Shown: positions 46,826 through 54,876 of the stretch, piece by piece
How positions within the stretch are numbered: position 1 is the first letter of the stretch
Layout: each line of letters begins with the position of its first letter
DNA from: Grimontia indica
GTDB lineage: Bacteria; Pseudomonadota; Gammaproteobacteria; Enterobacterales; Vibrionaceae
Length of the DNA: 64,000 nt
Direction: 5' to 3'
Assembly: GCF_000333895.2 (NCBI RefSeq)
Contig: NZ_ANFM02000002.1
Coordinates: 124,001-188,000 of the forward strand
Notes under the pieces: generated by a model
Database searches by the model: none
The model's input: the letters and a program-made list of their open reading frames with translations, nothing else
What the model was told of the DNA's origin: nothing
Position numbers and translations under genes: made by a program

Positions 46826-47731
46826 TCAAACAGGTTCAATATCCCGCATATGTTTTGCTGCGGCGAGTCTGGCAGCCAGAAGGCCAATCAGTCCTGACAC
46901 CATCAGCAAAATCAGCCCTTCTTCAAGGCTTAGTGCCGATAGCCTGAAACCGCTGCTATATAATGTAGCCAATTTTGCAACGGCTGCATCCAAAAGTAGG
47001 CTGTTTACCATAGTGACCAACCAAGCCACGATGGCCCCAGACAACGCCAGCCAAACGCCAGTGTATAAATAAGGGCGTAGGATGTAGCTGTCAGTCGCAC
47101 CCACCAGCTTCATGACCTGAATCTCTTCTTTCTGGCTCTGTACCTGCAGGCGCAAGGTGTTGCCGATAATCAGGAACACTGCCATTAGCAATAGACCGGA
47201 GAACACCCAGGTTAATGTCAGCACCAGTGATTCAATGGCAGACAGACGTTGCAGCCAATCGCTGTCGAGACGCACTTCTTCCACCTCTGATGTGGCTCGC
47301 AATTTAGCGGCAAGGGCAGTCACTGCCGCCGCATCATCACTCGCAGGCGTCAACACCACTACCGCGGGCAGCGGGTTATCTTCCAGAAGGCTTACGGCTT
47401 CTTCAAACCCTTGGATCTGTCGAAGCTCGGTTAATCCCTGCTCCGGCGAAATAAATTCAGCAGTCGCCACTTCAGACCAGGCTGCAAGTTCTTCGCCAAA
47501 AGCTTCCGCGCGGCTTTCCGACACTGGGTTCAGATAGACCGTTAATTGATTGGGAGCCTGCCACTCTTGCGTCACTGCAACGACGTTTTTCGCCAGCATA
47601 AACAGCGTGGCCGGCAGTGCCAGTGAAAATGCAAGAGCAAGAACCGTAAGCAGGTTCCCTAGTGGTTTCGCCATTAAATCGCGAAACGCCTGACCGCCCT
47701 GCTGTTTGTGCACAGAAATGAAGTTAGCCAC
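46826..47731 (-). CDS. ftsX: Cell division ABC transporter-like permease FtsX
   Basis: Inner-membrane partner of FtsE; the complex acts at the septum and activates peptidoglycan hydrolysis through EnvC. 301 residues: a cytoplasmic N-terminus, TM1 (about 24-46), a large periplasmic domain with SxSRAEAFGEELAAW-like sequence, and three C-terminal helices. It overlaps ftsE by 8 nt. Normal length (about 300 to 350 residues). Confidence 0.95.
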   Translation of the reverse strand: MANFISVHKQQGGQAFRDLMAKPLGNLLTVLALAFSLALPATLFMLAKNVVAVTQEWQAPNQLTVYLNPVSESRAEAFGEELAAWSEVATAEFISPEQGLTELRQIQGFEEAVSLLEDNPLPAVVVLTPASDDAAAVTALAAKLRATSEVEEVRLDSDWLQRLSAIESLVLTLTWVFSGLLLMAVFLIIGNTLRLQVQSQKEEIQVMKLVGATDSYILRPYLYTGVWLALSGAIVAWLVTMVNSLLLDAAVAKLATLYSSGFRLSALSLEEGLILLMVSGLIGLLAARLAAAKHMRDIEPV

Positions 47732-48389
47732 GTGTCACCTCCGACAAGTGACCCTGATTCAATTCAAAACGGCGCATGTCATACCGGTTGAGTAGCGACG
47801 TATCGTGGGTGGCCATCAATATGGTCACACCGACTTGGTTAAACTGGCGGAACAGTTCCATGATTTGCTGCGACAAATCTGCATCCAGGTTACCCGTTGG
47901 CTCATCAGCCACCAGCACCATCGGGCGGTTGACCACAGCACGGGCAATGCCCACGCGTTGCTGTTCACCACCGGAAAGCTGAATCGGCAAGCAGGCTGCC
48001 TTATCCAGCAAACCTACTTTATCCAGAGCCGCTGAGACACGTTTCTTAATGTCGTTTTCACTCGCCTGTTCGATGCGTAGCGGCAGTGCCACGTTGTCGA
48101 ACACGCTTCTGTCCATTAGGAGCTTGTGATCCTGAAAAATCACACCGATGTGGCGACGCAGAAAAGGGATGTCTTTTCGCGCAATGCGTGAGATATCGTG
48201 GTCATTAAACAGAATTTGTCCGTCACTTGGCCGCTCAATCGCACACAGCAATTTCAGCAGGGTACTTTTCCCCGCACCTGAGTGACCGGTCAAAAACGCC
48301 ATGTCACCCTTGGGTAAGTGAAAACTCACTTTTTGCAGTGCCTGCTGCCCACCGCGGTAGGCCTTACTTACCTGCTGAAACTGGATCAC
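47724..48389 (-). CDS. ftsE: Cell division ATP-binding protein FtsE
   Basis: ABC-type ATPase of the FtsEX complex, 221 residues. Walker A GHSGAGKST, signature LSGGEQQRVGIARA, Walker B VLVADEPTGNLD and H-loop ATHD. It starts 5 bp after the ftsY stop, giving the order ftsY-ftsE-ftsX. Confidence 0.97.
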   Translation of the reverse strand: MIQFQQVSKAYRGGQQALQKVSFHLPKGDMAFLTGHSGAGKSTLLKLLCAIERPSDGQILFNDHDISRIARKDIPFLRRHIGVIFQDHKLLMDRSVFDNVALPLRIEQASENDIKKRVSAALDKVGLLDKAACLPIQLSGGEQQRVGIARAVVNRPMVLVADEPTGNLDADLSQQIMELFRQFNQVGVTILMATHDTSLLNRYDMRRFELNQGHLSEVTRG

Positions 48390-48394
48390 GCCTA

Positions 48395-50044
48395 TCAGTC
48401 CTCCTGACTAAACAGAGCTTCGATAAAGTCTTCCGCCACAAACGGACGTAGATCGTCAATGCCTTCACCCACACCGATATAGCGGATTGGGATGTTGAAT
48501 TGGTCAGCCACCGCGAAAATCACGCCACCTTTCGCCGTACCATCCAACTTGGTCAGAGTGATACCGGAAAGCGGTGCAATGTCGTTAAACAGACGCGCCT
48601 GACTGATCGCGTTTTGGCCTGTGCCTGCATCAATGGTCAGCATGATTTCATGTGGCGCATTCTCGTCGAGCTTTTTCATCACGCGGACGATTTTCTTCAG
48701 CTCTTCCATCAGGTTAGCTTTGTTTTGCAGACGACCAGCGGTATCGGCAATCACCACATCCACATTACGTGCTTTTGCAGCTTCAATCGCGTCATAGATC
48801 ACTGATGCACTGTCCGCACCTGTGTGCTGTGCAATCACAGGAACGTTATTTCGATCGCCCCATACTTGCAGCTGTTCGACTGCGGCTGCGCGGAAAGTGT
48901 CACCTGCCGCCAGCATGACTGACTTACCCTGCTGCTGGAATTGCTTGGCAAGTTTACCGATGGTGGTGGTTTTACCCACACCATTCACGCCAACCATCAA
49001 GATGACGAATGGGCCATCTTTTTTCTCAACGTCCAGTGGCTTTTCCACCTTGCTCAGGATGTCTGCCATTTCTTGCTTGAGGATGCCGTAAAGCGCTTCA
49101 CCATCCTTTAACTCTTTGCGAGACGCTTTGTCAGTGAGGCTATCGATGATCTTGGTAGTGGTGTCCATGCCCACATCAGCAATCAGCAACTGCTCTTCGA
49201 GCTCTTCAAAAAGCTCATCGTCAATTTTCTTACCGCTGAACAGACCAAAGAAACCTGCGCCCAGATTGACTTTAGTTTTCTGAAGGCCGCGTTTCAGGCG
49301 CGCAAAGAAGCCTTCTTTTTTCGGTTTTTCCTGCTCAGCCTGAGCCGCTTGCTCCGCAGCAAGACGCGCTTGTTCTTCCGCCTGCGCTTTCGCTTCAGCT
49401 TCTGCCGCCAAACGGGCTTGCTCTTCCGCTTGCGCCTTCGCTTCAGCTTCTGCCGCTAAACGGGCTTCTTCTTCCGCCTGCGCTTTCGCTTCAGCTTCTG
49501 CCGCTAAACGGGCTTGTTCCTCCGCCAGTGCTTTTGCTTCGGCTTCTGCTGCCAAACGGGCTGCTTCTTCTGCCTGCGCTTTCGCCTCAGCTTCTGCGGC
49601 TAAACGGGCTTCTTCTTCCGCCTGCGCTTTCGCTTCAGCTTCTGCAGCGACACGGGCTGCTTCTTCCGCCTGCGCTTTCGCTTCAGCTTCTGCCACCAGA
49701 CGGGCTTGTTCTTCTGCCTGTGCTTTCGCTTCGGCTTCCGCCACCAAACGGGCTTCTTCTTCCGCCTGCGCCTTCGCTTCTGCTTCTGCCGCTAAGCGAG
49801 CTTGTTCTTCCGCCTGAGCTTTCGCCTCAGCTTCTGCCGCTAAGCGAGCTTGTTCTTCCGCTTGCGCCTTCGCTTCTGCTTCCGCCGCTAAACGGGCTTC
49901 TTCTTCCGCCTGCGCTTTGGCTTTGGCTTCGGCTTCTGCCGCTAAGCGCGCTTGTTCTGCGGCTTTTTGCTGAGCATCTTGTTCGTCATTTTTTCGGCCG
50001 AAACCCAGCCAGGACATAAATCCGCGTTTCTTTTTTTCTGCCAT
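48395..50044 (-). CDS. ftsY: Signal recognition particle receptor FtsY
   Basis: GTPase that docks SRP-ribosome complexes at the membrane. 549 residues from the ATG at 50044; the outer TTG adds two residues only. Residues 1-25 hold a basic start MAEKKKRGFMSWLGFGRK; about 29-235 is a repetitive Ala/Glu/Gln/Lys helix made of 16-residue units (AEEQARLAAEAEAKAQ and variants). The NG domain follows, with GVNGVGKTT, DTFRAAA, DTAGR and TKLDG. The N-terminal A domain is variable in length among bacteria; this one is long and unusually periodic. First gene of ftsYEX. Confidence 0.96.
   Translation of the reverse strand: MAEKKKRGFMSWLGFGRKNDEQDAQQKAAEQARLAAEAEAKAKAQAEEEARLAAEAEAKAQAEEQARLAAEAEAKAQAEEQARLAAEAEAKAQAEEEARLVAEAEAKAQAEEQARLVAEAEAKAQAEEAARVAAEAEAKAQAEEEARLAAEAEAKAQAEEAARLAAEAEAKALAEEQARLAAEAEAKAQAEEEARLAAEAEAKAQAEEQARLAAEAEAKAQAEEQARLAAEQAAQAEQEKPKKEGFFARLKRGLQKTKVNLGAGFFGLFSGKKIDDELFEELEEQLLIADVGMDTTTKIIDSLTDKASRKELKDGEALYGILKQEMADILSKVEKPLDVEKKDGPFVILMVGVNGVGKTTTIGKLAKQFQQQGKSVMLAAGDTFRAAAVEQLQVWGDRNNVPVIAQHTGADSASVIYDAIEAAKARNVDVVIADTAGRLQNKANLMEELKKIVRVMKKLDENAPHEIMLTIDAGTGQNAISQARLFNDIAPLSGITLTKLDGTAKGGVIFAVADQFNIPIRYIGVGEGIDDLRPFVAEDFIEALFSQED
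49340..49960 (-). repeat. 48-bp coding tandem repeat in ftsY
   Basis: Eleven full 16-residue units (49382-49909) flanked by a partial unit on each side. Position 4 of the unit varies (Gln, Glu or Ala), and there are isolated Leu-to-Val and Ala-to-Val changes. A charged Ala-rich unit like this predicts a continuous helix. Copy number is likely to vary between strains. Confidence 0.9.
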
Positions 50045-50289
50045 TGGCAAATCCTAAAGCTTGATTGGTACAATCGGCGCGATAACAGCGAGCTGATCTA
50101 AAACTGTGAACACTGCGCCTAAGTCAATGCAGTGTGGTAACGGTGGGTAAATGCATACCTATTCTCGACGCAGCAACCCCGGCGAAAGTGGCCAAAGCCC
50201 TTACGTCGCTAACTGAATAAGATTGGGGAAAATGCAGAGCCATTACCGAACGCGTATAGTCTAACACCTTCTTAGCGGTCAAAAAATCT

Positions 50290-50925
50290 ATGGTACGACG
50301 TAACCCTAAAAACCCTGCGAACCGAAACATCGGTCGCGGTAATGCTTCAGCAGCAAATGCAGGAGGCGGATCGGGATTTGTCCGCATCATCGCCGGCAAG
50401 TGGCGTGGTCGCAAATTGCCGGTAAAAAACGTGGAAGGCCTGCGCCCCACAACAGATCGCGTGAAGGAAACGGTCTTTAACTGGCTGGCCGCAGATTTGT
50501 ATGAAGCGCGCTGTCTGGATGTGTTCGCCGGCAGTGGCGGTTTGGGGCTGGAAGCCTTGTCCCGTCAGGCAGAGCAAGTGACACTGCTGGAGCTGGACAA
50601 AGGCGCAGCGACCCAAATCAGTCAGAATCTCAATACGCTGAAAGCGGATAACGCGACAGTGCACAATACTGATGCATTGTCGTATCTCTCCAATAAAGGG
50701 CAGCCGTTTGATGTGGTTTTCATTGACCCACCGTTTCGTAAAGACTTGCTGAGTGACATTATCAGCAAACTTGAGCAGAACGGATGGTTAAGCCACAACG
50801 CGCTGATTTACATTGAGGCGGAAAAAGAACTGGGACAACCGGTTGTGCCGACTCATTGGGACATGATTAAGGAAAAACATGCCGGACAAGTCAGTTTCCG
50901 GCTGTATCAAAGAGAGGAAAAATGA
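50290..50925 (+). CDS. rsmD: 16S rRNA (guanine(966)-N2)-methyltransferase RsmD
   Basis: SAM-dependent methyltransferase acting on G966 of 16S rRNA. 211 residues: VRIIAGKWRGRKL at the start of the fold, SAM motif LDVFAGSGGLGLEAL, and catalytic DPPF in VVFIDPPFRKDLL. The first 27 residues (PKNPANRNIGRGNASAANAGGG) are a low-complexity basic tail. Divergent from ftsY as in E. coli. It overlaps the next gene by 4 nt (ATGA). Confidence 0.95.
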   Translation: MVRRNPKNPANRNIGRGNASAANAGGGSGFVRIIAGKWRGRKLPVKNVEGLRPTTDRVKETVFNWLAADLYEARCLDVFAGSGGLGLEALSRQAEQVTLLELDKGAATQISQNLNTLKADNATVHNTDALSYLSNKGQPFDVVFIDPPFRKDLLSDIISKLEQNGWLSHNALIYIEAEKELGQPVVPTHWDMIKEKHAGQVSFRLYQREEK

Positions 50926-51206
50926 AAGCACTCATCCTGTTAGCAAAAGCGGCCATCGGCTTTGTCTGGTTTGTTCTGTTCGCCAATATCGTGCATCCGT
51001 TTCCGGGGGTGGCAGCGATGGCGCTATACATCATGACCGCTTTCCTGTTCTGTATGCACGGCCTGCAAATGCTGATCTTCATCGGTGCCTTCGGCGACAA
51101 GATCAACATGACGAAATGGGAGAAGTGGTCGATCCTATTTTTCGGGATCTTTGCCCTGCTCGATATTCGCCGCAAGTACATGGTTGGCGACAACGTGAAA
51201 GAATAA
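50922..51206 (+). CDS. DUF1145 membrane protein (YhhL type)
   Basis: 94 residues with three hydrophobic segments (about 5-24, 28-56, 68-82) and the FANIVHPFPG and MTKWEKWSILFFG blocks of the DUF1145 family. Function unknown. Coupled to rsmD by an ATGA overlap, matching E. coli rsmD-yhhL. Ends at a bidirectional terminator. Confidence 0.85.
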   Translation: MKALILLAKAAIGFVWFVLFANIVHPFPGVAAMALYIMTAFLFCMHGLQMLIFIGAFGDKINMTKWEKWSILFFGIFALLDIRRKYMVGDNVKE

Positions 51207-51210
51207 GATG

Positions 51211-51236
51211 AAAAAGGCCTCAGTAGAGGCCTTTTT
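51211..51236. terminator. Bidirectional terminator YhhL gene/yecH
   Basis: 11-bp perfect stem AAAAAGGCCTC / GAGGCCTTTTT with an AGTA loop. Confidence 0.9.
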
Positions 51237-51255
51237 CACGTCAGCTCGCCGCAGT

Positions 51256-51492
51256 TTAGTGATTACAGACCCGCGCTTCATTGACTGAAATCGCACCCAT
51301 GTCTTCAAAGATTTTTTTGCGACGACGTAGAAACTCCAGCACTTCGCTGAAAGAAAGTCCTTGTTGGCTGCAGGTATGAAAACGCGCACTCGCAACCCAT
51401 TGACCATCGACCCAGTGAGTCAGCGCCTGTTCGGACATTGGCTGTTGCTTGAGATGATTAAGGATCTCATGCACATGAATTGATGCAGGCAT
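51256..51492 (-). CDS. yecH: YecH-family putative metal-binding protein (DUF2492)
   Basis: 78 residues. The start SIHVHEILNHL and the central ARFHTCSQQGLSFSEVLEFL with a C-terminal VCNH match the YecH family, in which His and Cys residues are thought to bind metal. Function unknown. It stands alone on the minus strand between the YhhL-type gene and DUF2007. Confidence 0.8.
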   Translation of the reverse strand: MPASIHVHEILNHLKQQPMSEQALTHWVDGQWVASARFHTCSQQGLSFSEVLEFLRRRKKIFEDMGAISVNEARVCNH

Positions 51493-51575
51493 GTTGGCTC
51501 CACTCCATTAGTCATTGCGCATATAGAATCACAGCGACGCCTACAGAATCTTGATATAAAGCAAAGCTTAATCAG

Positions 51576-51887
51576 CTAGTGCTCGCTGCGTGGTGTGCTG
51601 CACTGCCAACAAATCTCAAAGCTGCCGCCATTTTCCTCTCCACAGGCGTGACAAAACCAGACTTTCTCGGCCTGAGCTTCGTAGTCATTGAGGGCTTGGC
51701 GTGCTTGCTGCTCGCGCATGGCATCCACCCAAAGCGTCACTGCAATAGCATCAGAAGGGAGTTCACCGGTCGCACTGGAAAGAGACTCTCCTTTCAACAC
51801 CACCTCAATGCCCATGCTTTCCAGCATGCCTTTAAGGCTGTGCGCCTCAAGTGAATTGCCCGCACTGTACACCTGAACCCAAGACAT
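51576..51887 (-). CDS. DUF2007 protein with C-terminal zinc ribbon
   Basis: 103 residues. Residues 1-67 resemble DUF2007 (putative signal-transducing, PII-like fold: VQVYSAGNSLEAHSLKGMLESMGIEV ... VTLWVDAMREQQARQAL). A zinc-ribbon tail has CHAC and CWQC pairs (about 79-97). Ten bp downstream of the lysoplasmalogenase gene, so probably co-transcribed. No established function. Confidence 0.75.
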   Translation of the reverse strand: MSWVQVYSAGNSLEAHSLKGMLESMGIEVVLKGESLSSATGELPSDAIAVTLWVDAMREQQARQALNDYEAQAEKVWFCHACGEENGGSFEICWQCSTPRSEH

Positions 51888-51896
51888 CTTTACCTC

Positions 51897-52520
51897 CTAC
51901 GACAATATGGAGAGCGTGATCAGCCCTTGCGCGCAAAAGTAAGTGCTCATGATGAGCAGCACTGAGGTTTTGAAAGGGCCTTTGAAACGGTCAAACGCCA
52001 ATACAGTGTCAGACACCATAAACAGCAATGCACCACCGAAAGCATGTGCCGCGACCTGCGTTTGAGCATTCATCCAGAATTCCCCTGCGCCCCAGGCCAT
52101 TTGGGCAATCACCGCAATGTATACCCCAACAGGAATGAGCAAAGGGCCAAGGTTGGGAAGAAGAAGCAGGAAGACGATGACGCTCGCTGCGCCAATCAAA
52201 GAAGGCAGCCACCAGACCATCGGGCCTTCAAACTGCTGCCAGAAAGCAACGCTGTAGAGAATGTGCGCCACCAGAAAACTCAATAAGCCCGGAATAAACC
52301 GGTCTTTTGGCAACATGAGGAAAATATCGCCGACCAGCGAGAAGGCAAGCCCGGTAAGGATCAGGTAGGTATAGCTGTTCGCTTCACCGCCCATCATGCC
52401 AATCAACATCATCAAGGCGATCGTCAGGGGCTTGAACAGATAAAACTGCCATTGAGGCCCTTTATACGCGGCATTGATGTGTAGTAGGCCTGAAAAGCAG
52501 ACGGCAACCCAACTCAACAT
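51897..52520 (-). CDS. yhhN: Lysoplasmalogenase-like YhhN family membrane protein
   Basis: 207 residues, seven or eight predicted helices, with LxLxGDIFLMLPKDRFIPGLLSFLVAHILY as the family core and SDTVLAFDRF near the end. Eukaryotic members (TMEM86) cleave the vinyl-ether bond of lysoplasmalogens; the bacterial substrate is uncertain, since most aerobic bacteria lack plasmalogens. E. coli has yhhN close to rsmD-yhhL, so the neighbourhood is conserved though rearranged here. Confidence 0.82.
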   Translation of the reverse strand: MLSWVAVCFSGLLHINAAYKGPQWQFYLFKPLTIALMMLIGMMGGEANSYTYLILTGLAFSLVGDIFLMLPKDRFIPGLLSFLVAHILYSVAFWQQFEGPMVWWLPSLIGAASVIVFLLLLPNLGPLLIPVGVYIAVIAQMAWGAGEFWMNAQTQVAAHAFGGALLFMVSDTVLAFDRFKGPFKTSVLLIMSTYFCAQGLITLSILS

Positions 52521-52673
52521 GATTTATTCCCTTAAATTGCGAGCCAACCAAGTCTAGAGATGCAGGATTTATTGTCCACCGCACACGTCTCAGAAAGCGA
52601 ACAAGGCATCAAAAGCACTTTTATACCCGCAACAAGGGTAAGTGTTTACATATAACTTTCAGTCTCGATTAAA

Positions 52674-52698
52674 AGAAAAAGGCACGGAAAACCGTGCC
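52674..52698 (-). terminator. Terminator of the HEPN-like gene
   Basis: GGCACGG / CCGTGCC stem with a TTTT loop, followed on the minus strand by TTTTTCTTTT. Confidence 0.85.
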
Positions 52699-52717
52699 TT
52701 AGTCAATCATGCTGCCG

Positions 52718-53080
52718 TTACTGCCCGACAATATGCCGCCAGTTTTCAATATAAAACCAGACCGCTCCCGCCGTCACGGCGAAGATCAGGAACAGGGCAA
52801 TACGCCAGATGGTGCGGCTGCTGCGGGGAAGTAACTCTTTCTCGCACTGCTTGCATGCACTCATAAATCCGCGCATGTCATCCACTTCATAGCCATCTTC
52901 ATGTACGGCTTTGTTGCGGATGGTGGCAATGAAGCGAAGCTTGGAAATCACATCATGCGGCAGACGTTCCTGACAGCTGCTCACCAATTCATGCAATCCA
53001 CGACCTTCTGCGTGGTAGTGTTCTTTGAGGAGCCGTTCCAGACGCCGACTCTGTCTCACGACAATGGCAATTTCATCCAT
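52718..53080 (-). CDS. HEPN-like (DUF4145-type) membrane-anchored protein
   Basis: 120 residues. Residues 1-80 are helical and carry RNKAVH (about 55-60), an R-x4-H motif like the catalytic motif of HEPN ribonuclease domains, inside FIATIRNKAVHEDG. Residues 92-110 are a hydrophobic helix (IALFLIFAVTAGAVWFYI), so the protein is probably tail-anchored in the inner membrane. I recall similar DUF4145 proteins in vibrios. Function unknown; no partner nucleotidyltransferase (MNT) or toxin-antitoxin partner is adjacent. Confidence 0.7.
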   Translation of the reverse strand: MDEIAIVVRQSRRLERLLKEHYHAEGRGLHELVSSCQERLPHDVISKLRFIATIRNKAVHEDGYEVDDMRGFMSACKQCEKELLPRSSRTIWRIALFLIFAVTAGAVWFYIENWRHIVGQ

Positions 53081-53293
53081 GCAGGCCTCCTTCTTCTATT
53101 TAGTCCACCTCATATCATTAGCTTACGTCATAACACTAAAACTGAGAATGCACTTTAACTTTGTTTACATTAGCGCCAATGCTGAGCAGGATAAGTGGAG
53201 TGGATCACGAAATTTCCGCTCATCAGGTTTGCGAAATGGGTCTGTGAAGTAGACTCATTGCCGACCGATAATGGCCGGATAAAGGAGAACACC

Positions 53294-53629
53294 GTGCCGA
53301 TTTCTGTGATATTGCTCGTAGGCGCCCTCGCGGTGATCGCTGGTGTTTATTTTGTACTGACCATGCAAAAGCACATGCTGGGCCAAGGGGCGGAAGAGCG
53401 CTCCATTGATATCCGCATTCTCGACAAGCAATCTGTCGCCATTCCCGACCCGCAACAGCATGAAGATCCGGAAGAGTACTGGATCTATGTCGAACCGATG
53501 GAAGGCGGACCAAAACGGGAATTTCAGGTGGGTATTCACTACTACCATGCCCTACAACCCGGTGATTGTGGCACCCTGACCTATCGCGGCGCTGAATTTA
53601 TCCACTTTGCCAAGCTACAGCGCCACTAA
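53294..53629 (+). CDS. yhhM: DUF2500 protein (YhhM type)
   Basis: 111 residues from the GTG at 53294, where AAAGGAG is 6 nt upstream; the longer frame from an upstream ATG lacks a ribosome site. One membrane helix near the N-terminus (about 2-22), then a soluble domain (SIDIRILDKQSVAIPDPQQH ... FQVGIHYYHALQPGDCGTLTYRGAEFIHF). E. coli yhhM has the same layout. Function unknown. Confidence 0.8.
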   Translation: MPISVILLVGALAVIAGVYFVLTMQKHMLGQGAEERSIDIRILDKQSVAIPDPQQHEDPEEYWIYVEPMEGGPKREFQVGIHYYHALQPGDCGTLTYRGAEFIHFAKLQRH

Positions 53630-53639
53630 AGCCTTCGTC

Positions 53640-54710
53640 TTATGGCACCAGCCATGACGTAAAACGCGACTTCGACAATCCCACACTGGCCATGTAAGAC
53701 AACACGAACACGGCCAGTGTCACCAAGGGGATGGTCAGCCATGTCATTCCCGGCGTGAACGCCAACTCCCTCACAGGCCAGAGAAAGACGGGATGCACCA
53801 GATAAATCCCCAGCGAATGACAGCTAACCGCCGCGACCTTTCGCTGCATAGGCTCAGATACCCGCTCCGCCCAATGTTGGCAAAGCCCGAATACCATCGC
53901 AGCAATCAATACCGTGTTCAGGGTTTTATAGGAAAACCATCCCGCACTTGTGTATCGATAGTTTGAGACGCTTTCAGAAATGGCGGTGTACTCGGTTGCC
54001 ACCAGCGCCGAGATGCCGATAAACAGCAGCCACTTCAACGGCAGTTTGCTTTGGTGCAACAGATAACCCAGCAGCAAATAGCCGCCATAAAGCACCAAGT
54101 CTTCCACCAGCCCCAGCGATATACCGGCAAGCCACGCTGCACTCAAGACTAACCAAGACCCCAACAACGCATAAAAAAGCCCCGGATCATCCCGCTGGGC
54201 AACAGGGCGTAATATCGGAACCAAGAGATAAAGCGGAATAAAGTAATAGAAAAAACCTAAGTGATAGTAAGTTTCTTCGGTTGGAAAGGAGGTTAACCGC
54301 TGTACAGTTTCCGTCCAATTTACATTTTGTAACGAAATCCCGGCCAATACCGCGTAAAAAACCGACCATGCAACAAACGGCACGAACACTTTCATAACTC
54401 GTCGACGGACAAAGTATCCCGGCGAAAATGGACGGGTGTCTGAAAGCAATAATGCACCGGTAATCATGATAAAAACCGGGACAGCCCAGCGACTTGCACC
54501 ATTAATGGCTATCGCTGAAACCCAGTCGCTTTGCGGGATTTCGCCCATCAGGTAGCGATAAGGCCCCAACACATGAATGGCGATCACCGCCACCGCGGCG
54601 ACCACCCGCAACAGCTCAATATAAAAGACTTTTTTCTGGGTTTGGCTGCTCAAACTTGATGTTCTCTCTGCATGTTTCATTTCCACACTAACCGTCGGTG
54701 ACATTTCCAT
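53640..54710 (-). CDS. Acyltransferase 3 family membrane protein
   Basis: About 356 residues with ten hydrophobic segments, typical of the acyltransferase-3 family that moves acetyl or other acyl groups onto surface sugars or peptidoglycan (OatA/WecH relatives). The N-terminal motif VVAAVAVIAIHVLGPYRYLMG carries the conserved His, with ELLR before it. The start is uncertain among several Met codons (54710, 54704 or further in). Acceptor unknown; no polysaccharide cluster nearby. Confidence 0.8.
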   Translation of the reverse strand: MEMSPTVSVEMKHAERTSSLSSQTQKKVFYIELLRVVAAVAVIAIHVLGPYRYLMGEIPQSDWVSAIAINGASRWAVPVFIMITGALLLSDTRPFSPGYFVRRRVMKVFVPFVAWSVFYAVLAGISLQNVNWTETVQRLTSFPTEETYYHLGFFYYFIPLYLLVPILRPVAQRDDPGLFYALLGSWLVLSAAWLAGISLGLVEDLVLYGGYLLLGYLLHQSKLPLKWLLFIGISALVATEYTAISESVSNYRYTSAGWFSYKTLNTVLIAAMVFGLCQHWAERVSEPMQRKVAAVSCHSLGIYLVHPVFLWPVRELAFTPGMTWLTIPLVTLAVFVLSYMASVGLSKSRFTSWLVP

Positions 54711-54876
54711 CAATCCGAATATAAAACAAACAATATTAACCACCATTTATTAATTTATTGTTAATTTTTATGCCTGCAAAAGTCATTATTGATAGCACTA
54801 AGTATTGCAAAATGACATTTCTATGACCTAGGATGCTTTCCAGTTAAATGGACCGTTGTATGACATGGAGGATCTG

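Noticed and set aside
49528-50019. 163-residue Leu/Pro-rich frame on the plus strand
   Set aside because: It is the antisense of the ftsY tandem repeat; the regular composition comes from the repeat.
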